Shown here one piece after another: positions 17,481 to 24,613 of a stretch of DNA of 64,000 bases. The translations under genes and the position numbers were made by a program. The notes beneath the pieces were generated by a model that saw nothing but the letters and a program-made list of their open reading frames with translations, was not told the DNA's origin and ran no database searches. Source of the DNA: Flavobacterium sp. Leaf82 (GTDB lineage Bacteria; Bacteroidota; Bacteroidia; Flavobacteriales; Flavobacteriaceae); contig NZ_LMMA01000023.1 of the NCBI RefSeq assembly GCF_001422725.1, positions 337,593 to 401,592 on the forward strand. The letters are read 5' to 3'. How positions within the stretch are numbered: the stretch's first letter is position 1; each line of letters opens with the position of its first letter.

Positions 17481-17558
17481 TTTCTGCGGCAACGGAAAGA
17501 GACGTACAGAACATTTATCACTAAATCAAATTATAATAAGTTGAGTTTTACCTCAACT
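17481..17558 (+). ncRNA. Leader RNA module B, copy 2
   Basis: Hairpin TTTCTG/CGGAAA around the invariant loop CGGCAA keeps pairing with copy 1 through a U-G wobble. The 22-nt string at 17508-17529 is identical to copy 1. The following hairpin AGTTGAG/CTCAACT (17539-17558) shows an A-T to G-C compensatory change against AGTTGAA/TTCAACT. Conserved pairing despite base change supports a structured RNA. Confidence 0.5.
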
Positions 17559-17746
17559 TTCAATTCGCTTGCATAACATTATAATTCAACAATTTACATG
17601 TTATTTAACGATAAATTAAACACTGTATATTTTCTACTATTTCACTTTTTAACATAAATTTACTAATACGACAAAAACAGTGTTTTAAGAGCATAAAATT
17701 GTTAAAAAAAATTCCAAAAATAAATTAACCATTAAACCTTTAAGCC

Positions 17747-18667
17747 ATGGCTGAAACAAAACAACAACAGACAGCATTAGGAGATGTTGCAGCAAGACAA
17801 TTAGCAATTGCAACCCGTACGGTCCCGCAAATTGGGACGATTTCGCCACGTTGGCTAACGCATCTTTTACATTGGACACCAGTAGAATCGGGTGTATTTC
17901 GTTTAAATAAAGTAAAAGATGGAAGCCATATCGAGGTAGATTGTTCTGCCAGGGACGAAAGAGTTTTGCCAAACACTTTTGTCGATTATATCGATAATCC
18001 AAGAGAATATAATCTTGCAGCTGTTCAAACTATTGTAGATGTACACACAAGGGTTTCTGACTTGTACAGCAAACCATACAATCAAATTTCTGAACAACTT
18101 CGATTGGCAATTGAAACCATTAAAGAGCGTCAGGAAAGTGAATTAATCAACAATAAAGATTATGGTTTGTTGAATAATGTTGCACCATCACAAATTATTA
18201 AAACCAGAACCGGTGCACCAACTCCGGACGATTTAGACGAGTTATTGACAAAAGTATGGAAGGAACCGGGATTCTTTTTACTGCATCCTTTGGCAATTGC
18301 TGCTTTTGGCCGCGAATGTACGCGTCGTGGTGTTCCGCCTCCTACTACATCTTTATTTGGATCTCAGTTTTTAACCTGGAGAGGAATTCCGCTTATTCCA
18401 TCAGATAAATTGCCCATAAAAGACGGAAAATCGAAAATCATTTTACTGCGTACAGGCGAAAGTCGTCAGGGCGTTATTGGGTTAATTCAACCTGGATTAC
18501 AAGGCGAACAATCGCCAGGATTATCAGTTCGTTTTATGGGAATAAATGAAAAAGCAATTGCTTCATATCTGGTGTCTCTTTATTGCTCATTGGCAATTTT
18601 GGTTGATGATGCCATCGCTGTTCTTGAAGATGTAGAAATAGGAAAGTATCATGAGTATAAATACTAA
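17747..18667 (+). CDS. Family 2A encapsulin shell protein (SrpI-like)
   Basis: This 306-residue HK97-fold protein self-assembles into a closed nanocompartment in the cytoplasm. The sequence follows family 2A shells such as cyanobacterial SrpI along its whole length: DVAARQLAIATRTVPQ near the N-terminus, ISPRWLTHLLHW, VDVHTRVSDLYSKPYNQI (about 101-118), ETIKERQESELI, GAPTPDDLDELLTKVW, LHPLAIAAFGRECTRRGVPP, FLTWRGIPLIPSDK and PGLSVRFMGINEKAIASYLV near the end. Length matches the family. Family 2A shells load a cysteine desulfurase and have been linked to sulfur starvation and sulfur storage. That cargo gene overlaps this one by 17 nt. No phage genes accompany it, so it is not a prophage capsid. 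The gene follows the second copy of the duplicated leader. Confidence 0.93.
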   Translation: MAETKQQQTALGDVAARQLAIATRTVPQIGTISPRWLTHLLHWTPVESGVFRLNKVKDGSHIEVDCSARDERVLPNTFVDYIDNPREYNLAAVQTIVDVHTRVSDLYSKPYNQISEQLRLAIETIKERQESELINNKDYGLLNNVAPSQIIKTRTGAPTPDDLDELLTKVWKEPGFFLLHPLAIAAFGRECTRRGVPPPTTSLFGSQFLTWRGIPLIPSDKLPIKDGKSKIILLRTGESRQGVIGLIQPGLQGEQSPGLSVRFMGINEKAIASYLVSLYCSLAILVDDAIAVLEDVEIGKYHEYKY

Positions 18668-20585
18668 CAACAACGGTTTACCCAATATTGAGGATTTGCA
18701 GTTTTTAGCCAACGAATTGTTCAGGACTTTACCGAATGAATTTCCAAAAGAAATTTCTTTAAGTCCGGATCGAAATGAACATCCGCGTGCTACCAAAATT
18801 GCAGAAACCATATTGAATTCGGGAAACTTAAGCGACAACAATACGCCTTTTTCATTACAAAATCTGGCAATTGCACCTTCTGCTCCGCCTGCGTTTAGTG
18901 GTTTTGGGGCGTCGCCAACTGTTGCCAATTATGGTTCAGGAGCTTCGGCTTTGTATCCAAATGCCGGAGCGGGATTTGATCCTCAAAGTGGTACTTCGCT
19001 ATCAGGAATTCCACATGGAAATAATGTGAATGTCAACAATCCGCAAACCGGTTTTGATGATGTAAATTTCAAAAATGGCGGAACGGCTCAATCAAATGAA
19101 GAAACATTTTTTTCTAAATTGCTTTTAAACAATGATTATCTGCCTTTTCAAACCGAAAGTTCTTCGTTTGAAACTGAATTAAAAACAGCATTATCATTTG
19201 TTGACACACAATTTACAAAACGTGTTGATTTTCCGTTAAACGGAAATGAAATAGCAAATTCGTATTACTTTTTAGAGCAGAATCCGTTTGCTTTTGATCA
19301 GAAAAACACAAATTTGATCGTTGGAAATACTTTCGAGAAACCAGATTTCGGTATTATAACCGGTTCTCATTTTGATGCTAATCTGGTTAAAAAGGATTTC
19401 CCTATTTTAAGGGAAACCGTTAACGGCAAACCTTTAGTCTGGTTTGATAATGCCGCAACGACTCAAAAACCACAATTGGTGATCGATCGTATTGCTTATT
19501 TCTACGAACATGAAAATTCTAATATTCATCGTGCAGCACATGAATTGGCAGCTCGTGCATCTGATGCTTATGAAGCTGCGCGTGAAAAAGTAAAAACTTT
19601 TTTGAATGCCGGTTCCGTAAACGAAATTGTATTTGTTCGCGGTGCAACAGAGGGAATCAATTTAGTTGCACAGAGTTGGGGCGATCATAATTTAGTTGCG
19701 GGAGATGAAATCATTGTGAGCAATCTGGAGCATCACGCAAATATTGTTCCGTGGAAACGTTTGGCAGATAAAAAAGGATTAAAACTAAGGGTTATTCCGG
19801 TTGATGACGACGGACAAATTTTATTGGATGAATATGCAAAACTGCTAAATTCAAAAACACGTTTGGTTGCTTTTACACAAGTTTCAAACGCACTTGGAAC
19901 CGTAACTCCAGCCAAAAGAATAGTAGAAATGGCACATGTTGTTGGAGCAAAAGTTTTAATTGATGGCGCGCAATGTGTTTCGCATATGAAAGTTGATGTT
20001 CAGGATCTTAATCCGGACTGGCTTGTTTTCTCCGGACATAAACTTTTTGGTCCAACCGGAATTGGCGCTTTGTACGGAAAAGAAGATTTACTAAACGAAA
20101 TGCAGCAGTATCAAGCCGGCGGAAACATGATTCAGGATGTAACTTTTGAGGAAATAAAATACCACAAGGCACCCAATCGTTTTGAAGCTGGAACAGGAAA
20201 TATTGCTGATGCTATTGGTCTTGGAGCCGCGATAGATTATGTTACCAAATTAGGCATTGAGGCTATTGGTCACTACGAGCATCAATTATTGGAATATGCT
20301 ACGAGATTGCTAAAAGAAATTCCGGGTGTTCGATTGATAGGAACCGCTGCCAACAAAGCAAGTGTACTTTCTTTTAATCTGCAAGGTTATACTAACGATC
20401 AGGTTGGGCAAGCTTTAAATAAAGAAGGTGTTGCAGTACGAACCGGACATCATTGTGCACAGCCTATTTTGAGAAGAATGGGAGTTGAAACTACCGTTCG
20501 TCCCTCGTTGGCTTTTTACAATACCACTCAGGATGTTGATACTTTCATCAAAACGTTATGGGAACTTAAAAAAGTTAGATTTTAA
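18651..20585 (+). CDS. Encapsulin cargo cysteine desulfurase with long N-terminal extension
   Basis: This 644-residue protein is a SufS-type PLP enzyme that takes sulfur from cysteine as a Cys persulfide, leaving alanine. The catalytic domain starts near 243 (ANLVKKDFPIL). It includes WFDNAATTQKP, the PLP lysine in SGHKLFGPTG (Lys464) and the sulfur-accepting Cys602 in RTGHHCAQP. The first 240 residues are not part of the enzyme fold. They contain a Gly/Ser/Asn/Pro-rich stretch (about 75-150), likely disordered, framed by hydrophobic patches. In family 2A systems this extension targets the enzyme into the shell. Ordinary SufS is about 400 residues, so the extra length is diagnostic. The start overlaps the shell gene by 17 nt, giving translational coupling. 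A terminator follows at 20615. Confidence 0.93.
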   Translation: MSINTNNNGLPNIEDLQFLANELFRTLPNEFPKEISLSPDRNEHPRATKIAETILNSGNLSDNNTPFSLQNLAIAPSAPPAFSGFGASPTVANYGSGASALYPNAGAGFDPQSGTSLSGIPHGNNVNVNNPQTGFDDVNFKNGGTAQSNEETFFSKLLLNNDYLPFQTESSSFETELKTALSFVDTQFTKRVDFPLNGNEIANSYYFLEQNPFAFDQKNTNLIVGNTFEKPDFGIITGSHFDANLVKKDFPILRETVNGKPLVWFDNAATTQKPQLVIDRIAYFYEHENSNIHRAAHELAARASDAYEAAREKVKTFLNAGSVNEIVFVRGATEGINLVAQSWGDHNLVAGDEIIVSNLEHHANIVPWKRLADKKGLKLRVIPVDDDGQILLDEYAKLLNSKTRLVAFTQVSNALGTVTPAKRIVEMAHVVGAKVLIDGAQCVSHMKVDVQDLNPDWLVFSGHKLFGPTGIGALYGKEDLLNEMQQYQAGGNMIQDVTFEEIKYHKAPNRFEAGTGNIADAIGLGAAIDYVTKLGIEAIGHYEHQLLEYATRLLKEIPGVRLIGTAANKASVLSFNLQGYTNDQVGQALNKEGVAVRTGHHCAQPILRRMGVETTVRPSLAFYNTTQDVDTFIKTLWELKKVRF

Positions 20586-20614
20586 ATAGTAGAGAAAGAT
20601 CTTAATTATAAATG

Positions 20615-20651
20615 AAAAAGCCATTCCGCTACAAGTGGAATGGCTTTTTTT
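20615..20651 (+). terminator. Intrinsic terminator of the encapsulin operon
   Basis: Stem AAAAAGCCATTCC/GGAATGGCTTTTT with a 9-nt loop and a T-run, about 30 bp past the cysteine desulfurase stop. It can also serve the converging DUF1810 gene on the other strand. Confidence 0.85.
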
Positions 20652-20666
20652 CCGATTAAATGGAAT

Positions 20667-21128
20667 TTATGTTAATGCTTCAACAGCTGGCGACATTACT
20701 TCTGCATCAATAATAGCTAAAGTTAACGGATCTGAATATCCCATAAAAAAGGTATCTAATATTTCCTGAAATACAGGATCAGCACCTTCAACCTGAGAGA
20801 AAAGTGTCATAGACGAACATAATTTACGAGCGCCTAAATCTCCTAAAATACCCTCAGCAGATTTTCTTTTAAATGTTAACAGAAGTCTTGAAATTTCTAT
20901 AAGATGTTTTGCTAAAATAGGATGATCTAAAAATTCTTTAGCTTCTTGAAGATCAGCAATTGCATAATATTTTGAAATATTACTTGTTCCTAATCCTTTT
21001 ATTTGCGGAAATATAAACCACATCCAATGTGTTTCTTTTTTTCCTTTTTTAATTTCGGAAAAAGCGGTAAGATAAAGTTTATTCTGCGCATCTAAAAAAC
21101 GTGTTATATCATTATTTGAGTAAGCCAT
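20667..21128 (-). CDS. DUF1810 family protein
   Basis: This 153-residue cytoplasmic protein matches DUF1810: FLDAQNKLYLTAFSEIKKGKK, then HWMWFIFPQIKGLG, YAIADLQEAKEFLDHPIL and KLCSSMTLF in the usual order and length. The family has no established activity; the old label calpastatin is not informative. It converges on the encapsulin operon and shares its terminator. There is no visible link to neighbours. Confidence 0.85.
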   Translation of the reverse strand: MAYSNNDITRFLDAQNKLYLTAFSEIKKGKKETHWMWFIFPQIKGLGTSNISKYYAIADLQEAKEFLDHPILAKHLIEISRLLLTFKRKSAEGILGDLGARKLCSSMTLFSQVEGADPVFQEILDTFFMGYSDPLTLAIIDAEVMSPAVEALT

Positions 21129-21398
21129 TATAATAGAATTGTATTTATAAAAGTTAATTAAACCGTTTTGATTCTTCTTATTCTTTCTATTAAAAATTAA
21201 ATAAAATCGTTTTTCAGACCTCCTTTAATTTCCTTTTTAAAGACATTTCAAAACTACTTATCAAGTCGCTTTAAAAAATTATATAATTAATTCCGTTTGT
21301 TATATAATTTATGGTCTGGTCATTTTCTTTCTTAAAAAACACAATCTTAATAAGCTATATTCTTTACTCTTTACTCTCTATTCTTTCTTCTTTCTTCT

Positions 21399-22472
21399 TT
21401 ACTTATACTGAATGGTTTTAAAAAAATTGCGATTATATACTACTGAATCATGATCTTTTTTAAATTCACCCGCAAGCTCATTATAAAACATAGCCCTTTC
21501 TATTTTTTTAATATTATAATAGCATACTGCAAGCTCAATAGCGGGAATAAAATTCCAGGAATCGGCTGTTACGATATACGTATACTCTTTAGAAACTTTT
21601 AAAGTCAGCGCCAGTTCGTACCAATAGATGGCTTTGTTGTAATCTTCATTCCCCTTGTAAATATCAGCAACCTCACAACATGCTTCGGCTTTTGGAGTAT
21701 CAAAGCAAAAACTCTGAAAAAAATATTTCAAGGCATTGTCTTTATCATCAAGCTTTTTATAAAGTTTACCTATTTCTAAACACGCATTAATGCTGTCTCC
21801 AATTGAACCTTTTTTTGTATCCAGAAATTTATTAAAGTATAAAATTGCATCTCCATTTCGGTCATGATCTCTTAATTCCCGTGCGTAATAATAAAGTGAT
21901 CTTGGCGAAAAGGGAATGTTTTTTTCTAATTCAGATTCATAGATTTTTAAGTTTCTATCAGAAAATGAAGGTTCTTTTTTATGGGTTACGGCAATTTCAG
22001 ACATTAAATAATTACCACCATATTCTATATATTCATGAACCGGATCGCTCCATTTATAATTATTGAGTCTTTTTAGTAAACGTTCGCGATGAAAAGAATA
22101 TACTGCTTTATGATTTTCGTCAACCACATAGTTGTATTTCATCAAAACCATATCAATATCCGGAGATAGTGTTTGTTTAAGTTCCCTAAAGGCGATTTGA
22201 TCTTTTTCTATCAAAATATCATCTGCATCCAGCCACAACTGATAATCCTTTGTGGCTTTAGAAAAAGCAAAATTTCTTGCCGCAGCAAAATCATTTATCC
22301 ATTCAAAATCATATACTTTATTGGTATATCTGTATGCTATATCCTTTGTTTTATCTGTAGAACCAGTATCAACAATTATAATTTCGTCTACAATGTTTTT
22401 TATCGAATCCAGACATTTGGCTAATGTTTTATCCTCGTTCTTAACAATCATACAAAGACTTATTGTGATCAT
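21399..22472 (-). CDS. Family 2 glycosyltransferase with C-terminal TPR-like repeats
   Basis: This 357-residue protein starts with a GT-A fold: ISLCMIVKNEDKTLAKCLDS, IIIVDTGSTDKT (nucleotide-sugar binding) and LWLDADD (DxD-type metal site, about 97-103). From about 190 onward it has helical repeats (YYARELRDHDRNGDAILYFN, ALKYFFQSF, AIYWYELALTL) that look like TPRs. This layout occurs in SunS-like and other peptide- or surface-directed glycosyltransferases. The acceptor cannot be told. It is a single gene, flanked by an AT-rich gap (21129-21398) that holds only a pyrimidine-rich stretch near 21360-21403. Confidence 0.85.
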   Translation of the reverse strand: MITISLCMIVKNEDKTLAKCLDSIKNIVDEIIIVDTGSTDKTKDIAYRYTNKVYDFEWINDFAAARNFAFSKATKDYQLWLDADDILIEKDQIAFRELKQTLSPDIDMVLMKYNYVVDENHKAVYSFHRERLLKRLNNYKWSDPVHEYIEYGGNYLMSEIAVTHKKEPSFSDRNLKIYESELEKNIPFSPRSLYYYARELRDHDRNGDAILYFNKFLDTKKGSIGDSINACLEIGKLYKKLDDKDNALKYFFQSFCFDTPKAEACCEVADIYKGNEDYNKAIYWYELALTLKVSKEYTYIVTADSWNFIPAIELAVCYYNIKKIERAMFYNELAGEFKKDHDSVVYNRNFFKTIQYK

Positions 22473-22611
22473 ATTTTGGCAGTAATAAATTAGTATTTCA
22501 AATCATTTCCTTGTTTTGAAAATGACTGCAAAAATAATTTACCCATAATCCCCCAATAGCCTCTAAAAGCTCAAATTATATTAAAATAATACTTTTATTA
22601 AAAGCAAAAAA

Positions 22612-22645
22612 AAACATATCCGGAAAATTGGATATGTTTTTTTTT
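22612..22645 (-). terminator. Terminator downstream of ornithine aminotransferase
   Basis: Stem AAAACATATCC/GGATATGTTTT with an 8-nt loop. A-runs on one side and T-runs on the other allow termination in either direction. It lies 28 bp past the stop of the leftward aminotransferase gene. Confidence 0.8.
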
Positions 22646-22672
22646 TAATAAATATGAGGTATGCAATTTTGC

Positions 22673-23926
22673 TTAGTCTCTAAAATCGTTTAGCGATTTC
22701 TCTATAATTTCAAGACATTCATTAATTTGAGTTTCTGTCATAACCAATGGCGGCGCTAATCTAATCTTGTTTCCGTGAGTTGGTTTAGCCAATAATCCGT
22801 TATCTCTAAATTTAAGGCAAATTTCCCAGGCAAGATCTGAGTCTTCGCCACAATTAATTACAATAGCGTTTAATAATCCTTTACCACGAACAAGGGTGAT
22901 TAGATTATTTCTTTCTGCAATTTCGTTTAAACCTTTTCTTAAAAGGATTCCCAAACGTTCTGCATTTTCAGCCATATTTTCGTCTTTAATTACTTCAAGA
23001 GCAGCAATTGCAACGGCAGCAGCAACAGGATTTCCACCAAAAGTAGATCCGTGTTGACCTGGTTTAATTACATTCATGATCTCATCGTTACACAAAACTG
23101 CCGAAACCGGATAAACTCCGCCTGAAATTGCTTTACCCAAAATCAAAATATCAGGTTGCACATTTTCATGATGTACCGCTAATAGTTTTCCTGTGCGCGC
23201 GATTCCGGTTTGAACCTCATCTGCGATAAACAAAACATTATGTTTCTCGCACAACGCTTTTGCTTTAGATAAATATCCTTCAGTTGGCACATAAACTCCA
23301 GCTTCTCCCTGAATTGGTTCAACCAGAAATCCAGCTATATTTTTAGATGATTCTAAAGCTTTTTCAAGAGCTTCAAGATTATCATATTCAATTTTTATAA
23401 ATCCTTCTGTAAACGGACCAAAGTTTTTACGGGCTCCTTCATCATTTGAAAATGAAATAATTGTAGTGGTTCTACCGTGAAAATTGTTTTCACAAACAAT
23501 AACCTGCGCCTGATTTTCCGGAATACCTTTTACTTCATAAGCCCATTTTCTACATACTTTAAGAGCAGTTTCAACAGCTTCTGCACCAGTATTCATGGGC
23601 AAAACTTTATCAAAACCAAAATACTTCGTTACAAACTCTTCATAATCTCCCAGTTTATCATTGTAAAATGCACGGGAAGTCAAAGTCAGTTTTTGTGCCT
23701 GATCTACCATTGCTTTCACAATTTTAGGATGGCAATGTCCTTGATTTACTGCAGAATAAGCAGACAAAAAATCATAATATTTTTTTCCGTCTACATCCCA
23801 AACATATACACCTTCTCCTCTTTCTAAAACCACAGGAAGCGGATGATAATTATGAGCTCCGTATTTATTTTCTTTTTCTATCAAAACTTCTGATTTTGAT
23901 GAAAGTGATTTCTCAGTATGTACCAT
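22673..23926 (-). CDS. rocD: Ornithine--oxo-acid transaminase
   Basis: This 417-residue class III PLP aminotransferase converts ornithine and 2-oxoglutarate into glutamate semialdehyde and glutamate in arginine/ornithine breakdown. It shows [26 protein letters not shown], the cofactor-binding FHGRT motif (149-153), ADEVQTG (236-241) and the PLP lysine 265 in LGKAISGG. Sequence and length fit ornithine aminotransferase better than acetylornithine aminotransferases (for example [11 protein letters not shown] and [14 protein letters not shown]). An Lrp/AsnC regulator is transcribed divergently, with a 9-bp inverted repeat between them. Confidence 0.92.
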   Translation of the reverse strand: MVHTEKSLSSKSEVLIEKENKYGAHNYHPLPVVLERGEGVYVWDVDGKKYYDFLSAYSAVNQGHCHPKIVKAMVDQAQKLTLTSRAFYNDKLGDYEEFVTKYFGFDKVLPMNTGAEAVETALKVCRKWAYEVKGIPENQAQVIVCENNFHGRTTTIISFSNDEGARKNFGPFTEGFIKIEYDNLEALEKALESSKNIAGFLVEPIQGEAGVYVPTEGYLSKAKALCEKHNVLFIADEVQTGIARTGKLLAVHHENVQPDILILGKAISGGVYPVSAVLCNDEIMNVIKPGQHGSTFGGNPVAAAVAIAALEVIKDENMAENAERLGILLRKGLNEIAERNNLITLVRGKGLLNAIVINCGEDSDLAWEICLKFRDNGLLAKPTHGNKIRLAPPLVMTETQINECLEIIEKSLNDFRD

Positions 23927-23990
23927 AATCTATTTCTTTTTACAGTACAAAAGTATTAAATTTTATTCATTATAGAAGGTAAAATACTAT

Positions 23991-24025
23991 ATTTTGACTT
24001 TTAAAATCATTATCAGAGTCAAAAT
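23991..24025. promoter_or_regulatory. Inverted repeat in the rocD-lrp divergent region
   Basis: ATTTTGACT (23991-23999) and AGTCAAAAT (24017-24025) form a perfect 9-bp inverted repeat with a 17-bp spacer, between the starts of rocD and the Lrp-type regulator. A binding site for that regulator is plausible but untested. Confidence 0.4.
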
Positions 24026-24145
24026 TATAATTTTTAGGCTATAAAAAAATCAAATACATTTTGCTTTGCGAAGAGTTTTATCCGGTTTATTGAAAAAAAT
24101 AATTACTTTTATGAATCCGAAAAGAAATTAACTCAATTTAAAATA

Positions 24146-24598
24146 ATGGATATATTAGACGAATTTGATATTAGTATCATTAAAGAACTTGAAAAAGATG
24201 GCAGAATGGCTTTTTCTGCAATTGCTGCTAATTTAAAGATCTCAAACACAATGGTTCATCAACGTATTAACCGCATGGTTGAACAAGGTGTTATTGCTGG
24301 TATCAAACCTATTATTCAGGAAAAGAAAATTGGTTATGACTGGGCTTCTTTTACCGGAATTACTTTAAATAAAGATTCTGATTCTGACCGAATTATTGAA
24401 GCACTAAAAGATATTCCAGAAATCACAGAATGCTATTATGTAACGGGTTCATTTACATTATATATAAAAATCATTGCAACAAATCATGAACACATGCGAA
24501 GAATTCTATATGAAAAAATCGACAGCATTCCCGGTATTGCCAAGACAGATTCTATTATTGAATTAGGCTGTGCTTTTAAACGCAATATCACGTTGTAA
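24146..24598 (+). CDS. Lrp/AsnC family transcriptional regulator
   Basis: This 150-residue regulator has an N-terminal winged HTH (about 4-50: DEFDISIIKELEKDGR then IAANLKISNTMVHQRINRM) and a C-terminal RAM effector domain (about 65-140, with EITECYYVTGSFTLYIKI). Members sense amino acids and form octamers. Divergence from rocD suggests it responds to ornithine, arginine or a related amino acid and controls rocD and itself. The acylase gene begins 15 bp after its stop, so the two may be cotranscribed. Confidence 0.9.
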   Translation: MDILDEFDISIIKELEKDGRMAFSAIAANLKISNTMVHQRINRMVEQGVIAGIKPIIQEKKIGYDWASFTGITLNKDSDSDRIIEALKDIPEITECYYVTGSFTLYIKIIATNHEHMRRILYEKIDSIPGIAKTDSIIELGCAFKRNITL

Positions 24599-24613
24599 TA
24601 CTCTCCAATAATC

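Larger units (their letters stand above)
16946..17746. other. 801-bp intergenic region: terminator plus duplicated leader (copy 2)
   Basis: The region holds the terminator at 16991, the second promoter at 17151, RNA module A at 17232 and module B at 17481. Nothing recognisable lies in 17044-17150, 17308-17480 or 17559-17746. The predicted leader of the encapsulin message is about 560 nt. Leftward ORFs reaching in from 17685 are shadows. Confidence 0.7.

Noticed and set aside
17747..18667. Prophage capsid
   Set aside because: No terminase, portal, tail or integrase; family 2A sequence and desulfurase partner explain the HK97 fold.
21360..21403. Pyrimidine-rich CTTT tract as a terminator
   Set aside because: No stem could be drawn; only composition bias.
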